From the NCBI GenBank assembly GCA_948144175.1, contig CANXME010002087.1, positions 186,001 to 250,000 on the forward strand: 64,000 bases of DNA, read 5' to 3'. This document shows, one piece after another, positions 11,101 to 20,405 of this stretch (position 1 is the first letter of the stretch; the number at the start of each line of letters is the position of its first letter). The notes below the pieces were generated by a model that was given only the letters and a program-made list of their open reading frames with translations, was not told the DNA's origin and did not search any database. A program made the position numbers and the translations under genes. The stretch comes from Closterium sp. NIES-65. Taxonomy: Eukaryota > Streptophyta > Zygnematophyceae > Desmidiales > Closteriaceae.

Positions 11101-14100
11101 GTGGTGTGAGGAGGTATGGTGATCAGGAGGTATGGTGGTGCGGAGGTATGGTGAGGAGGTAGGTATGGTGAGGAGGTATGGTGGTAACCTGATTTCGAGA
11201 ATTCTTGCAACAGCAGCAGCAGCTGCTGGAGCAAGTCGTTCAGGAGGTATGGTGGTGTGAGAAGGTATGAGGTGGGAGGAGGTATTGTAGTGTGAGGAGG
11301 TATGGTGAGGAGGAAAGGCAGGGAGAGGAGGGAAGGTGGAGGAGAAGATTGAGAAGGACCTAGTCACAAGGAAGCAGCAGCTGCTGGAGCAAGCCGTTCA
11401 GGAGGTATGATGGTGGTGTGAGGAGGTATGGTGATCAGGAGGTATGGTGGTGCGGAGGTATGGTGAGGAGGTAGGTATGGTGAGGAGGTATGGTGGTAAC
11501 CTGATTTCGAGAATTCTTGCAACAGCAGCAGCAGCTGCTGGAGCAAGCCGTTCAGGAGGTATGGTGGTGGTGTGAGAAGGTATGAGGTGGGAGGAGGTAT
11601 TGTAGTGTGAGGAGGTATGGTGAGGAGGAAAGGCAGGGAGAGGAGGGAAGGTGGAGGAGAAGATTGAGAAGGACCTAGTCACAAGGAAGCAGCAGCTGCT
11701 GGAGCAAGCCGTTCAGGAGGTATGATGGTGGTGTGAGGAGGTATGGTGATCAGGAGGTATGGTGGTGCGGAGGTATGGTGAGGAGGTAGGTATGGTGAGG
11801 AGGTATGGTGGTAACCTGATTTCGAGAATTCTTGCAACAGCAGCAGCAGCTGCTGGAGCAAGCCGTTCAGGAGGTATGGTGGTGGTGTGAGAAGGTATGA
11901 GGTGGGAGGAGGTATTGTAGTGTGAGGAGGTATGGTGAGGAGGAAAGGCAGGGAGAGGAGGGAAGGTGGAGGAGAAGATTGAGAAGGACCTAGTCACAAG
12001 GAAGCAGCAGCTGCTGGAGCAAGCCGTTCAGGAGGTATGATGGTGGTGTGAGGAGGTATGGTGATCAGGAGGTATGGTGGTGCGGAGGTATGGTGAGGAG
12101 GTAGGTATGGTGAGGAGGTATGGTGGTAACCTGATTTCGAGAATTCTTGCAACAGCAGCAGCAGCTGCTGGAGCAAGCCGTTCAGGAGGTATGGTGGTGG
12201 TGTGAGAAGGTATGAGGTGGGAGGAGGTATTGTAGTGTGAGGAGGTATGGTGAGGAGGAAAGGCAGGGAGAGGAGGGAAGGTGGAGGAGAAGATTGAGAA
12301 GGACCTAGTCACAAGGAAGCAGCAGCTGCTGGAGCAAGCCGTTCAGGAGGTATGATGGTGGTGTGAGGAGGTATGGTGATCAGGAGGTATGGTGGTGCGG
12401 AGGTATGGTGAGGAGGTAGGTATGGTGAGGAGGTATGGTGGTAACCTGATTTCGAGAATTCTTGCAACAGCAGCAGCAGCTGCTGGAGCAAGTCTTTCAG
12501 GAGGTATGGTGGTGTGAGAAGGTATGAGGTGGGAGGAGGTATTGTAGTGTGAGGAGGTATGGTGAGGAGGAAAGGCAGGGAGAGGAGGGAAGGTGGAGGA
12601 GAAGATTGAGAAGGACCTAGTCACAAGGAAGCAGCAGCTGCTGGAGCAAGCCGTTCAGGAGGTATGATGGTGGTGTGAGGAGGTATGGTGATCAGGAGGT
12701 ATGGTGGTGCGGAGGTATGGTGAGGAGGTAGGTATGGTGAGGAGGTATGGTGGTAACCTGATTTCGAGAATTCTTGCAACAGCAGCAGCAGCTGCTGGAG
12801 CAAGTCGTTCAGGAGGTATGGTGGTGTGAGAAGGTATGAGGTGGGAGGAGGTATTGTAGTGTGAGGAGGTATGGTGAGGAGGAAAGGCAGGGAGAGGAGG
12901 GAAGGTGGAGGAGAAGATTGAGAAGGACCTAGTCACAAGGAAGCAGCAGCTGCTGGAGCAAGCCGTTCAGGAGGTATGATGGTGGTGTGAGGAGGTATGG
13001 TGATCAGGAGGTATGGTGGTGCGGAGGTATGGTGAGGAGGTAGGTATGGTGAGGAGGTATGGTGGTAACCTGATTTCGAGAATTCTTGCAACAGCAGCAG
13101 CAGCTGCTGGAGCAAGCCGTTCAGGAGGTATGATGGTGGTGTGAGGAGGTATGGTGATCAGGAGGTATGATGGTGGTGTGAGGAGGTATGGTGACGAGGT
13201 AGGTATGGTGAGGAGGTATGGTGGTAACCTGATTTCGAGAATTCTTGCAACAGCCACAGCAGCTGCTGGAGCAAGTCGTTCAGGAGGTATGGTGGTGTGA
13301 GAAGGTATGAGGTGGGAGGAGGTATTGTAGTGTGAGGAGGTATGGTGAGGAGGAAAGGCAGGGAGAGGAGGGAAGGTGGAGGAGAAGATTGAGAAGGAAC
13401 TAGTCACAAGGAAGCAGCAGCTGCTGGAGCAAGCTGTTCAGGAGGTATGATGGTGGTGTGAGGAGGTAAGGTTTGGTGGAATGAGGAAGTTTGAGGTGTG
13501 AGGAGGTATGATGGAGTGAGGAGGTGTGAGGTGTGAGGAGGTATGGTGGAGCGAGGAGGTGTGGTGGAGTGAGCAGATATGGTCGTGCGAGCAGGTATAA
13601 TGGTGTGAGAAGTAACGGAGGTGAGGAGGTGTGGTGGTGTGAGCAGATATGGTGCAAGACCATGCTATTCCACCGTCTCCTCTTCCCCACGTTCTCCTTC
13701 CCCTTCTCACCTTCCTCACACTCTCCTCCGCATTTTCTCCCTTCCTCTCACTCACCACCAGGACTGCTATTTGCATTCCTCTCTCGCCCCACTCGCCCCT
13801 TCAGCTGCGAGCCAAGTCTCTCCAGGAGGCAGTTATGGTTCTGGGCGGCACTGATGCTGAGCTAGTCGCTCACCCCCCTTGTTTTGTCTCCCCCCACCCC
13901 ACACACCTCTGCAGCTGCGAGCCAAGTTTGGGCGGGAGGCAGTGATGGTTCTGGGCGGCACTGAGGCGGACTTGGCCGCCCACCGCGTCCCAGTCATCCC
14001 CTCAGGCTCCATCGCCCTAGATTCCGCCCTCGGGATTGGGGGCTTCCCACGGGTGAGTCACGAGTTTGTGGGTGGGCACTGGGCAATGCACTGCATGCTC

Positions 14101-17100
14101 CAGGTGAATCCTGTTGCAATCAAACACTCACCGAAGCACCAATGCTGACCTGACCTTGCACCGCGTCCCGGTCATTCCCTCGCGCTCCATTGCCCTGGAC
14201 TCCGCCCTTGGGATTGGGGGCTTCCCACGGGTGAGTGTGTGTGCGGGCAACGCATGCGTGCTGTACATGCCTCCTACTGCAAGCAGTCGACTTTTGAGTC
14301 GACCCAAAAGTCAACATGCGTGCTGTACATGCCTCCTACTGCAAGCAGTCAGACACGTACTGAACCACCAATACCAACATGGCAGCCTGCTGCGTCCCGG
14401 TCATCTCCTCAGGCAGGCTCCATTGCCCTGGATGCCGCCCCTGGGATTGGAGGATTCCCTCGGGTGAGTATTTTTATGAGTACAATGCAAGTTTTAGGTG
14501 AATTCTGTTGGCAATCAGGCACTCACTGAAGCACAGATGCGTCCCACCAGAGCTCGAGTGCTTCCCTCTGGATGCTGACCTCTGGATGCTTCCCTCTGGA
14601 TGCTGACCTCTGGATGCTGACCTCTGCATGCTGCCTTTTCGAGACGTCTCAACTCTTCTTTTTTCACCAGCCATCTTCTCGGATTGCAGCCGCACGCCGG
14701 TGCTTCGCGTGCTGCCTTTTCTTTTCATATTCTTCGGTCAAGCCTTTTTCCATCAACAGTCGTTCGTTCTATGGTGCCTTATTCTTTCTCTTCTACACGC
14801 ACTCACCCCTCACACGCTCTTCCGCTTCTCGCCGTCCCTTTCCTCACCAGCCATATGCAGCTGGCGCTTTTTCCAGAACAGTTACCCTTTTTTTGTGTTG
14901 TGGCAGCTCAATTTATGTATTCCTCGTACACGCCGTTCTTCTCTTTGCAAGCCTGCTTTCGCTAAAGATTAGACGCTTGCTTGGCAAACACTTTTGAGAA
15001 TTCTCAAAAGTGATTTCAAGATTAGACGCTTGCTTGGCGAACTCGCACCGAAGGAGCAGAGGGGGGACGTAGGAGTAGGAGTAGCAGCTCAGCTACGTCC
15101 CCCCTCTGCTCCTTCGGAGGAGTAGCAGCTCAGCTAAAGAGTTGACATTACGCAACCTCCGAAGGCCCCGCACTTAGCAACCAACGTCTTTTTCTTTTAT
15201 TTCCCTCTGTCACTCCATGCCTCTGTACCTTGGGCGTCGCCCGGGGCCGAGTGGTGGAGATCTATGGGCCCGAGGCAATGGGCAAGACTACCCTGGCACT
15301 GTTTTGAGACGTCTCAAAAGTCAACACATGCTTTCTTTTTTTCTCCCCTGGCATTTATTCGCCTGTCACTCTGTGCCTCTGTGCCTCTGTACCTTGGGCG
15401 TCCCCCAGGGCCGAGTGGTGGAGATCTATGGGCCCGAGGCAACGGGCAAGACTACCCTGGCGCTACATGTGGTGGCAGAGGCTCAGAAGAGAGGAGGTGA
15501 GAGAAGGGGAGTGGGTATGTGTTCTCACGCGTGTGTAGTGCTGGCAACATTGTGATTTTTTCGATTTCTCAAGAGGTTGTGGCGAAGGGCAACAGGCAAG
15601 ACAACCCTGGCGCTACATGTGGTGGCAGAGGCTCAGAAGAGAGGAGGTGAGAGTGGGGAAGGAGAGGGGGAATGGGGGGGAGGGAGGGGACGGGGGGGTG
15701 AGTTGTGCTCGTGCATAGTGTTGGCAACATGTGACTGCTTGTATCGAAGGCAGCAGGCAGAGGCGCAGAAGCGAGGAGGTGAGTGGGGAGGGGATAGAGG
15801 GGAAGAGAGGGGGGTGTTGGCAACATTGTGACTGCTTGTGGCGAAGGCAACATGCAACACAACACTGGCGCCGCATGTGGTGGCAGCAGAGGCGTAGAGG
15901 AGAGGAGAGGAGTGTGAGTGGGGGAGGGAGGGGGGCAAAAGCAGGGGGCGCTGGGGGTGGACAGTGGACAGACATGACTCGCATTCACCTGTTCTGTTCA
16001 TTCATTCATTGTCCCTCGTTCCCCTCACGGTCTCACCCATAACCCACCAACAGGAGCGGCCTACTTTGTGGATGCGGAGCATTCGCTCGACATCGACCTG
16101 GCCAAGGCCCTGGGGGTGGACATGACTCGCATCGCATGCACCTGTCTGTCTCCTTCATTGTCACTCGTTCCCTTCACTCCACTCCCAGGAGCGGCCTACT
16201 TCGTGGATGCGGAGCATTCACTCGATGTCGACCTGGCTAAGGCCCTGGGGGTGGACATGACTCGCATGCACCTGTCCCATTTGCTGTTCCTTGTTCCCAA
16301 CACCCTAAACCTTCAATCTCAGGTGCAGCCTACTTTGTGGATGCGGAGCATTCTCTTGACATTGACCTTGCTAAGGCTGTGGGAGTGGACATGACCCGCA
16401 TGCACCTCTCTCATTTGTTGTCCCGTGTTCCCAACAACCCGAAACCTCAGGTGCGGCTTACTTTGTGGATGCGGAGCATTCGCTCGACATTGACCTTGCA
16501 AAGGCCCTGGGGGTGGATATGACTCGCATGCACCTGTCTCAGCCTGATAGTGGGGAGACAGGCCTGGCTCTGGTGGATCAGAACGTCAGGAGTGGTGCCT
16601 ATGACGTCATTGTGGTGGACAGCGTGAGTGGAACAAGGTTCCGATTTTCAGGTTTAGGGTCGGGTATGGGGTTTCAAGTTTAAGGCTCTGGGGGTGGAGT
16701 GGACATGACTCGCATGCACCTGTCCCACCTGATAGTGGCGAGACGGGCCTGGCTCTTGTGGATCAAAACTGGGAGGAAAGGGCTCGATGGATATGAAGGC
16801 ACATGCTGTTTTAGTTTTTTTTTTTCCGCAACGAATTCTTGACAAGAAAAATATTATTCGACGTGTCAAATCTGAATTCTTGCTTTGCTCCCATTAAGGA
16901 AGAGCGAGATGCTGCGTTAAAGCTGCAGTGGGAGGGTGGAGAAGTTGAATGCACAGTTGGAGAGTTCGAGGGAGAGGTGGAGGATGGAAGAGGAAGAAAT
17001 GAGGGCTGAAATTGAAGAAATGAAGAGCAAATGGGAGGAGGCAAAAGAGGACTTGCTCCGCGCACCGCTGCCCTGCAGTGCTGAGCAAGTGGAGTCGTCT

Positions 17101-20100
17101 TTTGCCTCCTCTTTCTGCTCCTCCCATTTGCTCTTCATTTCTTCAATTTCAGCCCTCATTTCTTCTTCCTCCAGCCTCCACCTCTCCCTCGAACTCTCCA
17201 GCTGCGCATTCAACTTCCCCACCTCCCACTGCTTCTTTAACGCAGCATCTTGCTCTTCCTGAATGGGGGCAAAGCAAGAATTTCAGATTTGACACGTCGA
17301 GCTAACATTTTTCTTGTCAAGAATTTGTTGCGGAAAAAAAGACAAACAAACAAACAAACAAACAAAGCAGCATGGGCCTTCATATCCATCGAGCCCTTTC
17401 CTTTCGTGATTGTGGTGATAGTGCGAGTGCTTTCGAGTTGTGGGCTTCAGGATTACGGTTTACGAACAGTGGGGAGACAGGACTTGCTCCGGTGGATCAG
17501 AACGTTAGGAGTGGCGCCTATGACGTGATTGTGGTTGATAGTGTGAGTGGCGTAGGGATCTGGGAAATAGGTTTTCGGAGTGGATATGACTCGCATCACC
17601 TGTCTCAGCCTGACAGTGGCGAGACAGGGTTGGCTCTTGTGGATCAGAACGTCAGGAGCGGTGCTTATGACGTCATTGTGGTTGATAGTGTGAGTGGTGG
17701 GGAGGAGCTTTAGGTGTTAAATGTCATGGCAAGGTTTAAGGTTCTGTCTTCTACCCTTCTTCTTTCCCCCCTTCTCTTCAATCATCAATTCTCCCTTGTT
17801 CTTACGACAGCTGACAGAACTTGTACTGCACGCGGGAGCTGGAGGGAGAGATGGGAAACTCTTTCATAGCCCTGCAAGCGCGCATGATGTCTCATTTTCC
17901 TCACTTGTCCCCTCTTGCCCCTCCATGCTCCACTTTCCCCTCCATGCTCCACTTGCCCCTCCATGCTCCACTTTCCCCTCCATGCTCCACTTGCCCCTCC
18001 ATGCTCCACTTTCCCCTCCATGCTCCACTTTTCCCTCCATGCTCCACTTTCCCCCATATTGCTTGTGCAACACAGGTGGCAGCGCTGGTGCCCCAAGCGG
18101 AGCTGGAAGGAGAGATGGGGGACTCCTTCATAGCCCTGCAGGCACGCATGATGTCTCAGGCGCTGAGGAAGCTGTCAGGGGCGCTCAACCGCTCGCAGGC
18201 AGTGCTCATCTTCGTCAATCAGGTGGGTACAGTGCGGTTGGAATGGTAAGTGGGTGGGTGCAGTGCGCTCGAAGCTCATGATGGGAGGGCCGGGGATGGG
18301 CATGGCATGGTGGTGGAGGTGACGTCTGGAGGCATTGCTCCTCCCTTCCCTCTTCCCCGTGTCTCGCTGTCCACATGCAGGTGCGATCGAAGCTCATGAT
18401 GGGAGGGCCGGGGATGGGCATGGCATGGTGGTGGAGGTGACGTCTGGGGGGAGTGCTCCTTCCCTAAACTCCTTCGCTCCTCCCTCCGCTCTCCCCTGTT
18501 CATGTTCAGGTGCGGTCGAAGCTCATGATGGGAGGGCCAGGCATGGGCATGCCGGTGGAGGTGACGTCGGGGGGGAATGCGCTCAAGTTCTATGCGTCGC
18601 TGCGACTGCACATTAAGAGAGTGGCGCAGCTGAAGCAGGGAGAAAAGGTGGGTTCAGCGCTCCTCTGTACCCCTCTGCACCCTAACTCACCCCTCAGCAC
18701 CACTCAGCACCATCAAGCACTCCACAGCATTTACTCGAGAGGGTGACGTAGATGAAGCAGGGAGAAAAGGTGCATTTATCAACTCCCAATCACCCCTCAG
18801 CATCCCACAGCACCTTGCAGCACCCCACAGCACCTTGCAGCTCCCCACAGCACCCTACAGCACTCAGGCATGGCATCTCTTTAGTGAGTGGCACACACTG
18901 GGACGATGCTCTCAAGTTCTATGCGTCTCTGCAGCTGTACATTGAGAGAGTGGCACAGCTGAAGCAGGGAGAAAAGGTGGGAAATCTCAAGCACCCCTCG
19001 GCACCCTGCAGCACCACAGAACAGTGCACCCTAAGGCAGTCAGGTTCTCTGCGTTGCTGCGGCTGCACATTAAGAGAGTGGCGCAGCTGAAGCTGGGAGG
19101 AGAGCTGGGTCCAGCGCCCCTCTGTACCCCGCTGCATCCCACAACATCCCATAACACCCCTCAGCACCTTACAGCCCCACTCAGCACTCTACAGCACTCA
19201 GGTGTGACATTGAGATAAGCCAGCACTCACCACTCTATCAGAAAGGATAACGCCTAGACCTGCGGATGAGAAAAAAATCGCTCACACTCACTCCTCCTTT
19301 CCTTGCTCCCATCCTCTCGCTACCCCGTCCCCTCCCACTTTCCTTCTCCCCCCCTTCCCCCCTCCTGCTAACCCATCCTCACCTCTCCGCCTCAGATTGT
19401 TGGTAACCGCATGCGTGTAACGGTGAACAAGAACAAGCTCGCGCCGCCCTTCCGCACGGCAGAGTTCAGTACTGAGTTTGGTCACTGGACATATCCCAGG
19501 AGGGGGAACTGTTGGAGCTGGTAGTAAAGAGGCCTTTTGAGGCGCCTCAAAAGAGGGCTGGGAGTAAAGAGGGCCTTCTCACTCTCACTCCTCATTTCCC
19601 GTTTACCGCCATTCCCTCCCGTTCTCTCCTCGCTTCCCCCACACCCCTACCCCCCTCCCCTGCTAACCTATCCTCACCTCTTCGTTGTAGATTGTTGGTA
19701 ACCGCGTGCGCGTAACGGTGAACAAGAACAAGCTTGCGCCGCCCTTCCGCACGGCAGAGTTTGACATTGAGTTTGGCCACGGGATATCCCGGGAGGGGGA
19801 ACTCCTAGACTTGGAGATGAGTGAGGGCCTGCTCACACTTACTTCTCCTCCCTCCCTTCTCCCATGCTCTTTCTACCTCTGTCCCCCCCCATTCTCTCCT
19901 CCCTTCCCGCTCCCCCCACTTCTCCCCTGCTACCCCATCATGCCGTTCTCTGCCTCAGATTGTTGGTAACCGCGTGCGCGTAACTGTGAACAAGAACAAG
20001 CTTGCGCCGCCCTTCCGCACGGCAGAATTCGACATTGAGTTTGGCCACGGGATATCCCGGGAGGGGGAACTCCTGGATTTGGGGGTGAAAGAAGGCTTGC

Positions 20101-20405
20101 TTACGCTGTCTGGTGCGTGGTACAAAAAGGATGGTGAAGTGATCGGGCAGGGGAAGGAAGGCGCGAGGAACTTTCTTAAGGAGAACGTGGAGGTTGCGAG
20201 GGAGATTGAGGAGGGGATTAGGGAGAGGCTGGGTGGACGGAGGAGAGAGGTCGATGGGGAGGGTAAGAAGGGGGGAGTGGAGGGAGGGAAAGGTGTGGAA
20301 AGTGGAGAGGGAGGGAAAGAGGAGGGAAGTGAGGAGGAGAGTGAGGGAGAAGAGATTAGTTTGGAAGTTGTTGACAGCAGTGTTGTCACTGGAGTGTCCG
20401 GTTAA
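8158..20405 (+). CDS. recA: organelle-type RecA recombinase, eight exons
   Basis: Exons: 8158-8737, 9084-9220, 13915-14052, 15409-15496, 16451-16623, 18076-18222, 18510-18647, 19959-20405. All junctions are GT-AG, all phases agree, and the total is 1848 nt (615 residues plus stop). RecA is the ATP-dependent DNA strand-exchange protein of bacteria and organelles. Recognisable parts are Walker A GPEATGKT (about residue 293), Walker B VIVVDS (about 367-372), [23 protein letters not shown]-like FVNQ followed by the loop-2 region with [20 protein letters not shown], and the C-terminal [20 protein letters not shown]. The first about 240 residues precede the RecA core. They start [19 protein letters not shown], are Arg-rich and acid-poor, and look like a mitochondrial or plastid transit peptide plus a Ser/Thr-rich linker and a charged coiled-coil segment. 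The highly charged tail after about residue 520 is unusual. The introns contain many partial copies of the exons, but only this exon set gives a continuous frame. Confidence 0.88.
8975..9025 (+). repeat. partial copy of recA exon 2 start, with acceptor
   Basis: After a CTTTCAG acceptor, the sequence GTCGACGCACTGGCAAGGCA repeats the beginning of true exon 2 (9084 on, GTCGGCGCACTGGCAAGGCA). It then diverges into a sequence that no longer matches the exon. It lies in intron 1, about 109 bp upstream of the real exon. Confidence 0.75.
9131..13480 (+). repeat. 312/315-bp satellite array in recA intron 2, about 13 units
   Basis: The array starts inside exon 2, whose 3' part is the first unit. Unit spacing is 312 bp for the first seven steps, 315 bp for three (an extra GGT), then 312 bp again, with a degenerate unit at about 13100-13480. 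Copies are nearly identical, so the array is recent or homogenised. Each unit holds (i) a near copy of the exon 2 3' end encoding [11 protein letters not shown] followed by GTATG, and (ii) a second related block, CTGAT...TTCTTGCAACAG then 33 nt encoding [11 protein letters not shown] followed by GTATGG, plus many GGAGGTATGGTG-like 12-15-mers. The minus-strand frames rich in His, Pro, Ser and Thr here are repeat artefacts. Confidence 0.93.
9342..9374 (+). other. candidate 33-nt cassette exon (first of about 13)
   Basis: Upstream are a branch-point-like CTGAT (about 9317-9321), a short pyrimidine-containing tract and the acceptor GCAACAG ending at 9341. Then come 11 codons ([11 protein letters not shown]) and the donor GTATGG. 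Exon 2 ends in phase 0 and exon 3 starts in phase 0, so inclusion would keep frame. The same block recurs once per satellite unit, for example near 9654, 9966 and 10278. Inclusion is inferred from splice-like signals only. Confidence 0.4.
13490..13640 (+). repeat. degenerate GAGGTATGGTGG minisatellite at the end of the satellite
   Basis: This stretch is made of short G-rich repeats (GAGGTGTGGTGGAGTGAG-like) that resemble the smallest building block of the 312-bp units. They have decayed and lack the exon-like blocks. A pyrimidine-rich intron stretch follows (13680-13800). Confidence 0.7.
13805..13872 (+). repeat. partial copy of recA exon 3 (5' half) with acceptor
   Basis: CCCCTTCAG precedes CTGCGAGCCAAG, as at true exon 3 (13915). 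The following bases keep the [17 protein letters not shown] reading but change GTTTGGGCGGG to TCTCTCCAGG. It lies about 110 bp upstream of the functional exon. Confidence 0.75.
14141..14463 (+). repeat. two partial copies of recA exon 3 (3' half) with donors
   Basis: Copies at about 14141-14230 and 14388-14463 repeat the segment encoding [23 protein letters not shown]. Both end at CGG followed by GTGAGT, the same 5' splice site as true exon 3. Each begins mid-exon without an acceptor. A CTCTGGATGCT minisatellite follows at 14569-14636. Confidence 0.8.
14992..15009. repeat. perfect 18-bp palindrome TTTTGAGAATTCTCAAAA
   Basis: The palindrome is perfect and extends outward to CAC/GTG. It belongs to a small dispersed set with the same arms and different, still palindromic centres (see 15302-15319 and 19535-19552). 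Confidence 0.8.
15048..15117. repeat. intronic hairpin, about 24-bp arms
   Basis: The left arm CCGAAGGAGCAGAGGGGGGA (plus CGTA) pairs with the right arm TACG-TCCCCCCTCTGCTCCTTCGG across a loop of about 22 bases. Pairing looks perfect. It lies in recA intron 3 with no coding context. Confidence 0.8.
15245..15319 (+). repeat. partial copy of recA exon 4 joined to a TTTTGAGACGTCTCAAAA palindrome
   Basis: GGCCGAGTGGTGGAGATCTA and the Walker A coding region are repeated (ATGGGC replaces ACGGGC, turning T into M in GPEATGK). The copy breaks off after CTGGCACT, where the perfect 18-bp palindrome at 15302-15319 begins. It lies in intron 3, just upstream of true exon 4. Confidence 0.78.
15577..15900 (+). 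repeat. three decaying copies of recA exon 4 3' half
   Basis: Copies at about 15577-15646, 15735-15777 and 15836-15900 repeat ATGTGGTGGCAGAGGCTCAG or parts of it. The first two end in GAGGAG followed by GTGAG, the exon 4 donor. The copies are progressively shorter and more divergent with distance from the functional exon (15409-15496). All sit in intron 4. Confidence 0.75.
16054..16402 (+). repeat. three copies of recA exon 5 5' half, each with acceptor
   Basis: Copies start at about 16054, 16191 and 16322. Each follows a CAG or AGG acceptor-like site and encodes [24 protein letters not shown]. They are spaced 130-140 bp apart and precede the functional copy at 16451. All keep the reading frame, but none continues into the [14 protein letters not shown] part. 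Confidence 0.8.
16690..17690 (+). repeat. copies of recA exon 5 3' half on both sides of a foldback repeat
   Basis: Segments encoding [28 protein letters not shown] recur at about 16690-16770 (partial), 17460-17545 and 17575-17690. The last two retain GAC-AGT followed by GTGAGTGG, the exon 5 donor. The 629-bp inverted repeat at 16774-17402 is inserted into the first of these copies. Confidence 0.78.
16774..17402. repeat. foldback element: long inverted repeat with captured coiled-coil coding fragment
   Basis: Two arms of about 280 bp (16774 to about 17054 and about 17098 to 17402) are near-perfect reverse complements around a loop of about 43 bp. The outer ends read AGGAAAGGGCTCGATGG on the left and its complement on the right. 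Inside each arm lies a stretch encoding [13 protein letters not shown] and [17 protein letters not shown], a classic charged coiled coil (heptad-like Glu/Lys/Arg). It is probably a captured gene fragment present as two facing copies. No transposase and no clear target duplication are seen. Transcribed through as part of recA intron 5, it would form a long hairpin RNA. Confidence 0.85.
17811..17892 (+). repeat. copy of recA exon 6 5' part with acceptor
   Basis: After CTTACGACAG the sequence encodes an [23 protein letters not shown] stretch, repeating true exon 6 (18076-18222). It stops at ATGATGTCTCA, where a pyrimidine-rich minisatellite starts. Confidence 0.75.
17905..18055 (+). repeat. CCCCTCCATGCTCCACTTT minisatellite, about 8 units of 19 bp
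   Basis: Near-identical units of CCTCCATGCTCCACTT(T/G)CC are arranged head to tail between an exon 6 copy and the real exon 6. There are no spacers or partner genes, so it is a simple minisatellite. Confidence 0.88.
18256..18450 (+). repeat. two copies of recA exon 7 5' half
   Basis: Copies at about 18256-18330 and 18380-18450 repeat CGAAGCTCATGATGGGAGGG and the following GlyMet-rich loop-2 codons. The second keeps its acceptor (CACATGCAG). Both contain GGCATGGCATGGTGG in place of GGCATGCCGG, which shifts the frame, so they cannot replace exon 7 (18510-18647). Confidence 0.8.
18729..19106 (+). repeat. three copies of recA exon 7 3' half
   Basis: Segments at about 18729-18768, 18900-18974 and 19030-19106 repeat the [19 protein letters not shown] codons. 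The first two end in AAAAG followed by GTG, the exon 7 donor. They are separated by CAGCACC(C/T)CACAGCACC-type short repeats. Confidence 0.78.
19396..19818 (+). repeat. two copies of recA exon 8 5' part with acceptors
   Basis: ATTGTTGGTAACCGC begins at 19396 (after CCTCAG) and 19691 (after TTGTAG), as at true exon 8 (19959). Each copy covers about 120 bp encoding [20 protein letters not shown]...EGELL and then diverges. A perfect palindrome, TTTTGAGGCGCCTCAAAA, sits at 19535-19552 between them. Confidence 0.8.

Noticed and set aside
9180..13407. Repeated minus-strand frames rich in His, Pro, Ser and Thr (PPHHTSS-type) in the recA satellite
   Set aside because: They are identical from unit to unit, lie antisense to the recA exon-like blocks, and result from the repeat having no stops on that strand.
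16054..16623. Exon copies as mutually exclusive alternative exons
   Set aside because: Most copies cover only half an exon or carry frame-breaking changes, and only one combination encodes RecA. The satellite microexons are kept as a separate hypothesis.
17905..18055. CRISPR-like regular repeats
   Set aside because: Units are contiguous with no unique spacers, no cas genes, and lie in a eukaryotic intron: a minisatellite.
8158..20405. recA as evidence of bacterial contamination
   Set aside because: The gene has seven phase-consistent introns and an N-terminal targeting-like extension, and sits between eukaryotic glycosyltransferase genes: an organelle-targeted nuclear gene.
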